NCBI RefSeq assembly: GCF_007830495.1
Contig: NZ_VLKW01000019.1
Span: forward strand, 1-51,693
Direction of reading: 5' to 3'
DNA from: Pseudoduganella flava
GTDB lineage: Bacteria; Pseudomonadota; Gammaproteobacteria; Burkholderiales; Burkholderiaceae_D
Length of the DNA stretch: 51,693 bases
Part shown: positions 32,841 through 39,658 of the stretch, one piece after another
Position numbering within the stretch: the first letter of the stretch is position 1
Layout of the letters: every line of letters starts with the position of its first letter
The notes under the pieces: model-generated
Database searches by the model: none
Seen by the model: the letters and a program-made list of their open reading frames with translations, nothing else
What the model was told of the DNA's origin: nothing
Translations under genes and position numbers: made by a program

Positions 32841-33986
32841 ATGAACGACACGACGAGTGACACGATGCAAGCGCCGCACGCCCTGGTGGTGGGCGGTTCG
32901 GTGGGCGGCCTGATGACGGCCGCGGTACTGCGGCATGCAGGCTGGCGGGTGGACGTGTTCGAGCGTTCGGCCACGCCGCTGTACGGCCGCGGCGGCGGCC
33001 TCGTGCTGCAAGGCGACGTGCTGCGCCTGCTGCATCACGCCGCCATCGGCTGGCACGGCACGCCCGGCGTGACGACGATCGACCGCATCTGGCTCGATGC
33101 GCAGGGCAACGTGGCGCGCCGCGTGCGGATGCCGCAGACGCAGACGTCGTGGAACGTGCTGTACGGCGTGCTGCGCGATGCGCAACCGGCAGGCACCGTG
33201 CATGCCGGCATGACCTTGGCGCATTACACGCAGGACGCGGGCGGCGTGACGGCCCATTTCACGGACGGCACCACGGCCAGGGGCGACCTGCTGGTCGGTG
33301 CCGACGGCGCCCGCTCGACCGTCCGGCAAGGCATCTACCCGGCGCTGGCGCCCCGCTACGCCGGCTATGTGGCGTGGCGCGGGCTGGTGCCGGAAAGCGC
33401 GCTGCCGCCGGCAGTGCACGCGCAGCTGGACGACGTCTTCGCATTCCAGGAAGGCGAACGGTCGATGCTGCTGACGTATCCGGTGCCGGACGCGGAAGGC
33501 GCGACGGTACGCGGCGCGCGGCGCTGGAACTGGGTGTGGTACCGGCCCGTGGCGGACGGCGCGCCGCTGCGCGAGCTGCTGACGGACCGCGACGGCGTCG
33601 CGCACGAGGCTTCGCTGCCTCCTGGCGCACTGCGCGACGATGCGCTGGCGGCGCTGCGGCGCGACGCCCACCAGCTTGCGCCGGCGTTGCGCGCCCTCGT
33701 CGACGCCACGGATGCACCGTTCGTGCAGGCGATCGTGGACTTGCTGGCACCGGGAATGCACGACGGCCGCGTCGTGCTGATCGGCGATGCGGCGGCCGTC
33801 GTGCGCCCGCACACGGCCGGCGGCACGGCAAAAGCGGCCGCCGATGCGCTGGCACTGGCGCGGGCCCTGCCGCATGGCTACGACGCCGCCGCGCTGGCCG
33901 CCTGGGCAAACAGCCGCCACGCGCAAGCGCAGGAGATGGTCCGCTGGGGCATCGGCCTGGGCGACAACATCATGGGCGTGCCCTGA
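32841..33986 (+). CDS. FAD-dependent aromatic monooxygenase, 2,6-dihydroxypyridine-3-hydroxylase-like
   Basis: Group A flavoprotein hydroxylase of 381 residues that would use NAD(P)H and O2 to hydroxylate an activated ring. The Rossmann motif is VVGGSVGGLMTAAVLRHAGW (residues 16-35), then ERSATPLYGRGGGLVLQ; the second FAD motif is LLVGADGARSTVR, and the third is VVLIGDAAAVVRPHTAGG. YVAWRG and RRWNWVWYRP are shared with 2,6-dihydroxypyridine 3-hydroxylase and related enzymes of nicotine/nicotinate breakdown. A ribosome site (AAAGG) lies seven bases upstream, ten bases after the molybdenum subunit stop. This order (Mo hydroxylase, then ring monooxygenase) is that of pyridine-type pathways, but no ring-cleaving enzyme is in the window. 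Confidence 0.85.
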   Translation: MNDTTSDTMQAPHALVVGGSVGGLMTAAVLRHAGWRVDVFERSATPLYGRGGGLVLQGDVLRLLHHAAIGWHGTPGVTTIDRIWLDAQGNVARRVRMPQTQTSWNVLYGVLRDAQPAGTVHAGMTLAHYTQDAGGVTAHFTDGTTARGDLLVGADGARSTVRQGIYPALAPRYAGYVAWRGLVPESALPPAVHAQLDDVFAFQEGERSMLLTYPVPDAEGATVRGARRWNWVWYRPVADGAPLRELLTDRDGVAHEASLPPGALRDDALAALRRDAHQLAPALRALVDATDAPFVQAIVDLLAPGMHDGRVVLIGDAAAVVRPHTAGGTAKAAADALALARALPHGYDAAALAAWANSRHAQAQEMVRWGIGLGDNIMGVP

Positions 33987-34047
33987 GGTTGTTGCGGCGC
34001 GACCGCGTGCAGTACAATCGCGGCCACATTCACCGACTCTCGCTCCG

Positions 34048-34377
34048 ATGGCCTTTCCGAACCCCAGCTTAAGACGCCTTGCCGCCCCGCGCGGCTGGGT
34101 CGCGCTGTGGCTGGCGGCCATCGTCTTCCTCGCGCAGCTGCTGGCCGCGGCCCATCACGACCACGAGGTGGCCGCCAAGTCGCAGCACTGCGTGGCGTGC
34201 GCACTGCACGCGCAGCCGCATGCGGCGCCGCCGGATGCCGTCGTCCGCACGGCGCCGTTCAGCTGGATCCTGCTGCACAGGCTGGCATTCGTGCCCTCCG
34301 CCGGGCGGCACGTGCCGGCCGACGACTATGCGCTGCCGCCGGCGCATGCTCCTCCCGCCTTCCTGCCCCGTCATTGA
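34048..34377 (+). CDS. Small DUF2946-like membrane/periplasmic protein
   Basis: Protein of 109 residues. A short basic N-terminus precedes a hydrophobic helix (GWVALWLAAIVFLAQLLAAA), after which come HHDHE and CVACALH, a His cluster and a CxxC that could bind a metal. Proteins of this DUF2946-like form commonly precede TonB-dependent metal receptors in proteobacteria, as here: the receptor starts 99 bases downstream. The start is the ATG at 34048. A candidate -10 (TACAAT, 34013-34018) lies 30 bases upstream. The precise family is a tentative call. Confidence 0.62.
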   Translation: MAFPNPSLRRLAAPRGWVALWLAAIVFLAQLLAAAHHDHEVAAKSQHCVACALHAQPHAAPPDAVVRTAPFSWILLHRLAFVPSAGRHVPADDYALPPAHAPPAFLPRH

Positions 34378-34476
34378 CCGCGCCGGCGTGTGATCCCTTC
34401 ACGCGCCGGCTTTCCCATGTCGACAGGACCCGGCATGCACGCCCGCGTGCGTGCGGCCGGGCCATGCAGGAACACC

Positions 34477-36564
34477 ATGAACAACACCGCATTTTCAACG
34501 CGGCGGCGCACCTGTGCGCTCGCCGCCACCATTGCCATCGCCCTGCCGGCCACGCCGGCGCAGGCCGACGACGCCGGCACCGTCATCGTCGACGGCCGCC
34601 GCACCGGCTACCGCACGCTGGCCGTCGCCGGCGCCACGAAGACGGACGCGCTGCCGAAAGACCTGCCGCAAAGCGTGCGCACATTGACGGCCGAGCTGCT
34701 GCAGGATGCCGGCGTCACGTCGCTGGCCGGCGCGCTGGATCTCGGCAGCGGCATCGCCCGCCAGAGCGACCTCGGCGGCCTGTGGGACAGCTACGCGATG
34801 CGCGGCTTCACGGGCGACCCGAACTTCGGCTCCGACTACATGGTCAACGGTTTCACGGCGAGCCGCGGCTACAACGGGCTGCGCGACATCGCCGGCACGC
34901 AGTCCGTCGAGATCCTGAAAGGCCCCGCGTCGGCGCTGTACGGCCGCGGCGAGCCGGGCGGCACCGTCAACATCCTGACAAAGAAACCCCGCTTCGCGCC
35001 GCAGTACGGCATCGAGGCATCGGTGGGCAGCCATGCCGCGCACCGCGTAGCCGCCGACCTGACCGGGCCCATCTCCGGTACGCTGGCCTATCGCGTCAAC
35101 GTCGCGCACCAGGGCGCGGACAGCTTCCGCGACACGGTGCACACGGACCGCGACTACGTGTCGCCATCGCTGCTGTGGCTTGCCGGACCCGATACGACGG
35201 TGTCGTATGAAGTGGAAGCGTCGCGCCAGCGCAGCCCGTTCGACCGGGGCATCCCCGTCATCGCCGGCGCGCCGGAGGTGCCGGTGGAGCGGTTCCTGGG
35301 CGAGCCGGCCGACGGCCCGATCACCGTCAAATCGCTGGGGCACCAGCTGTTCGTGCAGCACGCGCTGGCGGACGGCTGGTCGCTGCAAGGCGGCGCGGCA
35401 TACCGCGACAGTTCGCTGTCCGGCTATTCGAGCGAAGCAAACGACGTGCTGGCCGATGGCCGCACGCTGCGGCGCCAGCGGCGCTTCCGCGACTGGTCGG
35501 CAACCGACCGCTCCGTACGCGCCGAGCTGCTGGGCACCGTCGACACGCTGGGCATGCGCCACGCGCTGCTGGTCGGCGTTGACGCTTACCGCTTCGACGA
35601 CACGCGATTGCAGCTGCGCCGCAATCCGTCGGCCGCGAATCCGTACGCGATCGACCTGTATGCACCCGTGTATGGCGGACAGGCGGCGCCGCTGGCCGTC
35701 TCCGTCGACACCGTCGAACACCAGCGCGCCCACGCCTTCTACGCGCAGGACCAGTTGACGATCACGCCGCGGTGGAAGGCCCTCGTCGGCGTGCGGCACG
35801 ACCGTTACGAACAGACGGTGATCAACCACCGGACGACGACCGTGAATGCGCAGGAGCTGGCGGCAACGAGCCCGCGCGCGGGCCTCGTCTGGCAGCCGAC
35901 CGACGTGCTGTCGCTGTACGGCAGCGCGGCGCGGGGCTTCCGGCCGAACAGCGGCATCGGTATCGACAACACGGCATTCCCGGCCGAGAAAAGCCTGTCG
36001 TACGAGCTGGGGGCGAAGGTTGAAACAAGCGCGCTGGCCGGTACGCTGGCCGTGTACCGGATCGAGAAGAAGAACGTGCTGACGACCAATCCCGTCAACA
36101 CGGATTACGCGCTGCCGGCCGGCGAGGTGGCCAGCAAGGGCATCGAGCTGGACGTATCGGGCGAGTTGCGGCGCGGCGTGCGGCTGTCCGGCGCGTATGC
36201 GTACACGGATGCGCGCGTGACGCGGGGAGACAACGCGATCCGCACCGGCAGCCGCTTCCCGAACGTGCCGCGCCACAGCGCGAACCTGCTGCTCGTCGCG
36301 GGCAACGCCCATGCGTCGATCGGCGGCGGGCTCGCGTACGTGGGCGAGCGGTATGGCGACGTCGCCGCATCGAGCGACTTCCGGCTGCCCGGCTATACGA
36401 CGGCGCGGCTGCTGGCCAGCTGGATGCCGGCCCCTCACTGGCGAGTCGGCGTCAACGTCGACAACCTGTTCGACCGCCGCTACTACGCCAGTTCGTACAG
36501 CCGGCTGTGGGTGGCACCGGGCAGCACGCGCACGATCAGCGCCAGCGCGGCGTACCGGTTCTGA
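34477..36564 (+). CDS. TonB-dependent siderophore-type receptor
   Basis: Outer-membrane transporter of 695 residues. The start at the ATG at 34477, preceded by CAGGA, gives a signal peptide with RRRTCALAATIAIALPATPAQA. The plug shows LPKDLPQSVRTLTAELLQDAG, DSYAMRGFTGDPNFGSDYMVNG, VEILKGPASALYGRGEPGGTVNILTKKP, the standard siderophore-receptor sequence. The barrel includes YGSAARGFRPNSG and ends NLFDRRYYASSYSRLWVAPGSTRTISASAAYRF. No Fur box is visible immediately upstream, unlike the other two iron receptors, so iron control is less certain; the metal-binding DUF2946-like partner suggests another metal complex is possible. The DUF1624 gene starts 9 bases after its stop. Confidence 0.93.
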   Translation: MNNTAFSTRRRTCALAATIAIALPATPAQADDAGTVIVDGRRTGYRTLAVAGATKTDALPKDLPQSVRTLTAELLQDAGVTSLAGALDLGSGIARQSDLGGLWDSYAMRGFTGDPNFGSDYMVNGFTASRGYNGLRDIAGTQSVEILKGPASALYGRGEPGGTVNILTKKPRFAPQYGIEASVGSHAAHRVAADLTGPISGTLAYRVNVAHQGADSFRDTVHTDRDYVSPSLLWLAGPDTTVSYEVEASRQRSPFDRGIPVIAGAPEVPVERFLGEPADGPITVKSLGHQLFVQHALADGWSLQGGAAYRDSSLSGYSSEANDVLADGRTLRRQRRFRDWSATDRSVRAELLGTVDTLGMRHALLVGVDAYRFDDTRLQLRRNPSAANPYAIDLYAPVYGGQAAPLAVSVDTVEHQRAHAFYAQDQLTITPRWKALVGVRHDRYEQTVINHRTTTVNAQELAATSPRAGLVWQPTDVLSLYGSAARGFRPNSGIGIDNTAFPAEKSLSYELGAKVETSALAGTLAVYRIEKKNVLTTNPVNTDYALPAGEVASKGIELDVSGELRRGVRLSGAYAYTDARVTRGDNAIRTGSRFPNVPRHSANLLLVAGNAHASIGGGLAYVGERYGDVAASSDFRLPGYTTARLLASWMPAPHWRVGVNVDNLFDRRYYASSYSRLWVAPGSTRTISASAAYRF

Positions 36565-36573
36565 GGAGGCAAG

Positions 36574-37698
36574 ATGACGACACATAAACAGCGCATCGCA
36601 TCGATCGACGTCGCGCGCGGCCTCGTGATGCTGTTGATGACGGTGGACCACGTTCGCGAGACGTTTTTCCTGCAGCACCAGGTCAGCGATCCGATGGACG
36701 TCGGCGCGACCGATCCGGCACTGTTCTTCACGCGGCTGTCGGCGCACTTCTGCGCGCCGATGTTCGTGTTCCTGACAGGGCTATCGGCGTGGCTGTACGC
36801 GCACCCGCCCGGCGGGCCGCGCGACGCGACAGGGTTCCTCGTCAAGCGCGGGCTGCTGCTGATCGGGCTGGAAATCGTCGCCGTCAACTTCGCGTGGACG
36901 GGCACGTTCATGCCGGCGACCCTGTACCTGCAGGTGATCTGGGCGATCGGCCTGGCGATGCTGGCGCTCGCGCTGCTGCATCGCCTGCCGCTGCCGCTCA
37001 TCGGCGTGCTGGGACTGGCGATCGTCGCCGGCCACAACGCGTTGCATCCGGCCTTCGATCCGGGCACGATCGCGCACGGCCTGTGGACGGTGCTGGAGCA
37101 GCGCGGTTTCCTGCTCGATGCGCCGGTGCGCGTGAAGATCAGCTACCCCGTGCTGGCATGGATCGGCGTGATCCTGCTCGGCTATGCGGCGGGCCCGCTG
37201 TATGCCCGTGCGACGTCCCCCACGCTGCGCCGGCGCACGCTGGTCACGCTGGGCGCGGCCGGCCTCGCGCTGCTCGCGGTGCTGCGCACGGCGAACGGGT
37301 ATGGCGAGCCGCTGCCGTGGACCGGCTACGGCGATACGCTGCGCACGGCGATGTCGTTCCTGAACTTCACGAAGTATCCGCCGTCGCTGGACTTCGTGCT
37401 GCTGACGCTGGGCGTGGGCTTCATCGTGCTGGCCTGGGTCGAGCGGCCGATGCGGTGGACGCCACTGGCCGCCGTCTTCGGCGGCGCGCCGCTGTTCTAC
37501 TACCTGCTGCACCTGTACGCGCTGCTCGCGCTGCAGAAGCTGGCGGCGTTCGCCGCCGGCGTCCCCCGGGCGGACGTGCAGCACGTGTGGCAGGTCTGGG
37601 CGATCGCCGCGCTGCTGGCAGTCGCGCTGTACTGGCCGACGCGGTGGTTCGGCAACTACAAGCGCAGCAGCGGCAAGGGGTGGGTCAAGTACTTCTGA
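36574..37698 (+). CDS. DUF1624 multi-pass membrane protein, putative acyltransferase
   Basis: Inner-membrane protein of 374 residues with about ten hydrophobic helices, among them MFVFLTGLSAWLY, LYLQVIWAIGLAMLALAL, WIGVILLGYAAGPLYA and APLFYYLLHLYALLAL. The N-terminal SIDVARGLVMLLMTVDHVRE, with its conserved Asp and His, is the signature of DUF1624, related to heparan-alpha-glucosaminide N-acetyltransferase, which moves acetyl groups across a membrane. The target molecule is unknown. GAGGAGGC is placed before the ATG, and the spacing of 9 bases after the receptor stop means co-transcription. A role in modifying the receptor's ligand or an envelope sugar is possible. Confidence 0.83.
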   Translation: MTTHKQRIASIDVARGLVMLLMTVDHVRETFFLQHQVSDPMDVGATDPALFFTRLSAHFCAPMFVFLTGLSAWLYAHPPGGPRDATGFLVKRGLLLIGLEIVAVNFAWTGTFMPATLYLQVIWAIGLAMLALALLHRLPLPLIGVLGLAIVAGHNALHPAFDPGTIAHGLWTVLEQRGFLLDAPVRVKISYPVLAWIGVILLGYAAGPLYARATSPTLRRRTLVTLGAAGLALLAVLRTANGYGEPLPWTGYGDTLRTAMSFLNFTKYPPSLDFVLLTLGVGFIVLAWVERPMRWTPLAAVFGGAPLFYYLLHLYALLALQKLAAFAAGVPRADVQHVWQVWAIAALLAVALYWPTRWFGNYKRSSGKGWVKYF

Positions 37699-37712
37699 TT
37701 ACTGCTGAGTTC

Positions 37713-37787
37713 GTGTCCCCTGGTGCCAGGCACGAGGAGACACGAGCTCAACAGAAATGTCCCTTGGTGCCTGGCACCAGGGGACAC
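37713..37787. repeat. Two tandem REP-like palindromes (TGTCCCYTGGTGCC type)
   Basis: Unit 1 (37713-37743) is an imperfect palindrome built on GTGTCCCCTGGTGCC and GGCACGAGGAGACAC. Unit 2 (37758-37787) is nearly perfect: TGTCCCTTGGTGCC against TGGCACCAGGGGACA. They sit between convergent genes, where such stem-loops often end transcripts on both strands. The form is that of a dispersed genome repeat; copy number cannot be judged from this window. Confidence 0.75.
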
Positions 37788-37804
37788 AGCCTCAGCCATT
37801 CAAA

Positions 37805-38092
37805 TCACGCGATCCTGGTCAGCTTCGCCAGCGAAATCTCCGCCTTCCCGACCACGTCGGTCAGAAAATTCTGGAAATGCGGGCTGGCTTCGTGGATGGC
37901 GAAGGCTTCGTCGCCGAGCCATTCTTCCAGCATCGTGAACCGGGACGGGACGGACTGGTCGACGTGCAGCTCGTAGCGCACGCAGCCGGGTTCGGCGCGG
38001 CTCGGGGCGAGCATCGCTTCCAGCGCGGCACGGATGGCGGCCTCCTGGCCGGGTTTCGCCGCGAGCGTCGCGACGATGATCAGGTTGCTCAT
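37805..38092 (-). CDS. Antibiotic-biosynthesis-monooxygenase-family (quinol monooxygenase-like) protein
   Basis: Small cytoplasmic protein of 95 residues of the ABM dimeric ferredoxin-like fold. The pattern is typical: a first strand SNLIIVATLAAKPGQEAAIRAALEAML, then EPGCVRYELHVDQ, FTMLEEWLGDEAFAIHEASPHFQNF, and the final helix. YgiN in Escherichia coli, of this family, acts on quinols; others detoxify or tailor aromatic compounds. A GAGGAGC lies before the ATG. The sugar transporter gene ends 166 bases from its start... upstream on the same strand with 75 bases between, so linkage is possible but not evident. Confidence 0.87.
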   Translation of the reverse strand: MSNLIIVATLAAKPGQEAAIRAALEAMLAPSRAEPGCVRYELHVDQSVPSRFTMLEEWLGDEAFAIHEASPHFQNFLTDVVGKAEISLAKLTRIA

Positions 38093-38167
38093 TGAGGCTC
38101 CTCGTTATTGTCGAGTTGCCATTGTAGCGGGGCGGCCGCCGGCTTGCAGGGACCGCCCCGTCATCCT

Positions 38168-39466
38168 TCAGTGGGATTGCTCCGGGAACGCGTTGGTGGG
38201 TTTCGCGCCCCACACGGCGTAGAACAGGATGTACAGCTCGCACGCGGCCGTCAGCAGGAACGACAGCTGCAGGCCGTACACGTCCGCCAGCCAGCCCTGC
38301 ACGACGACCAGCGCGCCGCCGGCGATCGCCATGATCAGCAGGCCCGCGCCCTCTTCCGTCAACGGTCCCAGGCCGCGGATGCCCAGCGTGAAGATCGTCG
38401 GGAACATCACCGAGTGGAACAGGCCGACGGCGATCAGCGCCCACATCGCCAGCGGGCCCGTGGAGAAGGTCGCGACCAGCATCACGATGCAGGCGCCGAC
38501 GGCCGCGCCGCCCAGCACGCGTTCGGCCGAGATCGTGCGCATCAGGAAGCTGCCCGCGAAGCGGCCCACCATCATGCCGCCCCACAGCAGGAACAGGTAG
38601 TGCGACGCCTGCTCGTGCGTGACGTTGCCGATGTGCGGCTGCGACACGAAGTTGATGAACAGGTTCGCCACGCCGATCTCGGCGATCAGGTAGATGAAGA
38701 TGGCCGGAATGCCGAACACGAGGTTCCGGTGGCGCCACAGCGAATGCGCGCCCCGCTCCGCCTTCGCGACACGGCTGGAGCCCATCGCCGGCAGCGGATA
38801 GCGGGCGATGATCAGCGCCAGCAGCACCAGCACGGCGGCGACGATCAGGTACGGCAGCTGCACCGCCTGCGCATCCGCCAGGCGCTCGGCCTGCGTCAGC
38901 ACCTGGTCGGCGCCGGCCGTGCCGCTTGTCGAGCGGCCCAGGATCAGGTAGCCGCCGAACAGCGGCGCGAACGTCGTGCCCAGCGAATTGAACGCCTGGA
39001 CGAGGTTCAGCCGTGCCGACGCCGTCTGCGGCGGGCCCACCACGGCCACATACGGATTCGCGGCGACCTGCAGCAGCGTGATGCCGCACGCGATCGTGAA
39101 CAGCGCCACCAGCGTCACCGCGTACGATGGCAGCCGCGCGGCCGGGATCATGCCCAGCGCGCCGACGGCCATGATGACGAGGCCGATCACCATCGACTTC
39201 TTGTAGCCGACCCGCTCGATCAGCCGGGCCGACGGAATCGATGCGACGAAGTAGGCGATGAACCAGACGGATTCGATCAGGGTCGTCTGCGTATAACTGA
39301 GTTCGAACACGCTGCGCAGGTGCGGCAGCAAGGTGTTGTTGATGACGGTGATGAAGCCCCAGATGAAGAACAGGCTCGCGAGAAGCGACAGGGCCGACTT
39401 GTAGCCCGCCGGTGCGGGCGCGTGCCCGTCGAATGTCGCGCTTACGGTGGAGACAGGGCCGGCCAC
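38168..39466 (-). CDS. FucP/NagP-type sugar:proton symporter (MFS)
   Basis: Inner-membrane transporter of 432 residues with twelve helices of the FHS sugar subfamily. Characteristic blocks are SLLASLFFIWGFITVINNTLLPHL, SVWFIAYFVASIPSARLIERVGYKKSMVIG, LQVAANPYVAVVGPPQTASARLNLVQAFNSLGTTFAPLFGG and GLFHSVMFPTIFTLGIRGLG. Family members carry fucose, glucose/galactose or N-acetylglucosamine. Start choice: the first in-frame GTG (39472) overlaps the AAGGAG ribosome site, whereas the GTG at 39466 is five bases from it, so the latter is used. AT-rich inverted repeats upstream (39526-39562) may be its operator. Confidence 0.91.
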   Translation of the reverse strand: MAGPVSTVSATFDGHAPAPAGYKSALSLLASLFFIWGFITVINNTLLPHLRSVFELSYTQTTLIESVWFIAYFVASIPSARLIERVGYKKSMVIGLVIMAVGALGMIPAARLPSYAVTLVALFTIACGITLLQVAANPYVAVVGPPQTASARLNLVQAFNSLGTTFAPLFGGYLILGRSTSGTAGADQVLTQAERLADAQAVQLPYLIVAAVLVLLALIIARYPLPAMGSSRVAKAERGAHSLWRHRNLVFGIPAIFIYLIAEIGVANLFINFVSQPHIGNVTHEQASHYLFLLWGGMMVGRFAGSFLMRTISAERVLGGAAVGACIVMLVATFSTGPLAMWALIAVGLFHSVMFPTIFTLGIRGLGPLTEEGAGLLIMAIAGGALVVVQGWLADVYGLQLSFLLTAACELYILFYAVWGAKPTNAFPEQSH

Positions 39467-39525
39467 GAACACTCCTTGGATGTTGAGAGAGTGTCATCGT
39501 AGAGCTGCGGTTGACGGATTACCAA

Positions 39526-39562
39526 TAGCAAAAATGATGATTGCTATATCAAAAGATGATAT
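39526..39562. promoter_or_regulatory. Two adjoining AT-rich inverted repeats, candidate operator
   Basis: TAGCAA/TTGCTA (39526-39531 and 39541-39546) and ATATCA/TGATAT (39546-39551 and 39557-39562) sit back to back in the only AT-rich patch of the 192-base divergent gap between the sugar transporter and the GGDEF-EAL gene. Their position suggests repressor or activator sites for either gene. No regulator gene adjoins them. Confidence 0.45.
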
Positions 39563-39658
39563 CTCGAGCAACCGATCGTCACGCCGCGGCATGCCCAACT
39601 GTTGCGTTCTGGCGCACCGCGAAACGTGCGGGCGCCCGGCGGGAGTAAGCTAGCTCCC

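Noticed and set aside
30425..32974. 849-codon minus-strand frame opposite the molybdenum hydroxylase
   Set aside because: Shadow frame; the plus strand has coupled starts, Tat signal and catalytic Glu.
34378..34476. Cobalamin riboswitch or Fur box before the second siderophore-type receptor
   Set aside because: The 99-base leader has no B12-box-like or Fur-like sequence and is too short for a cobalamin riboswitch.
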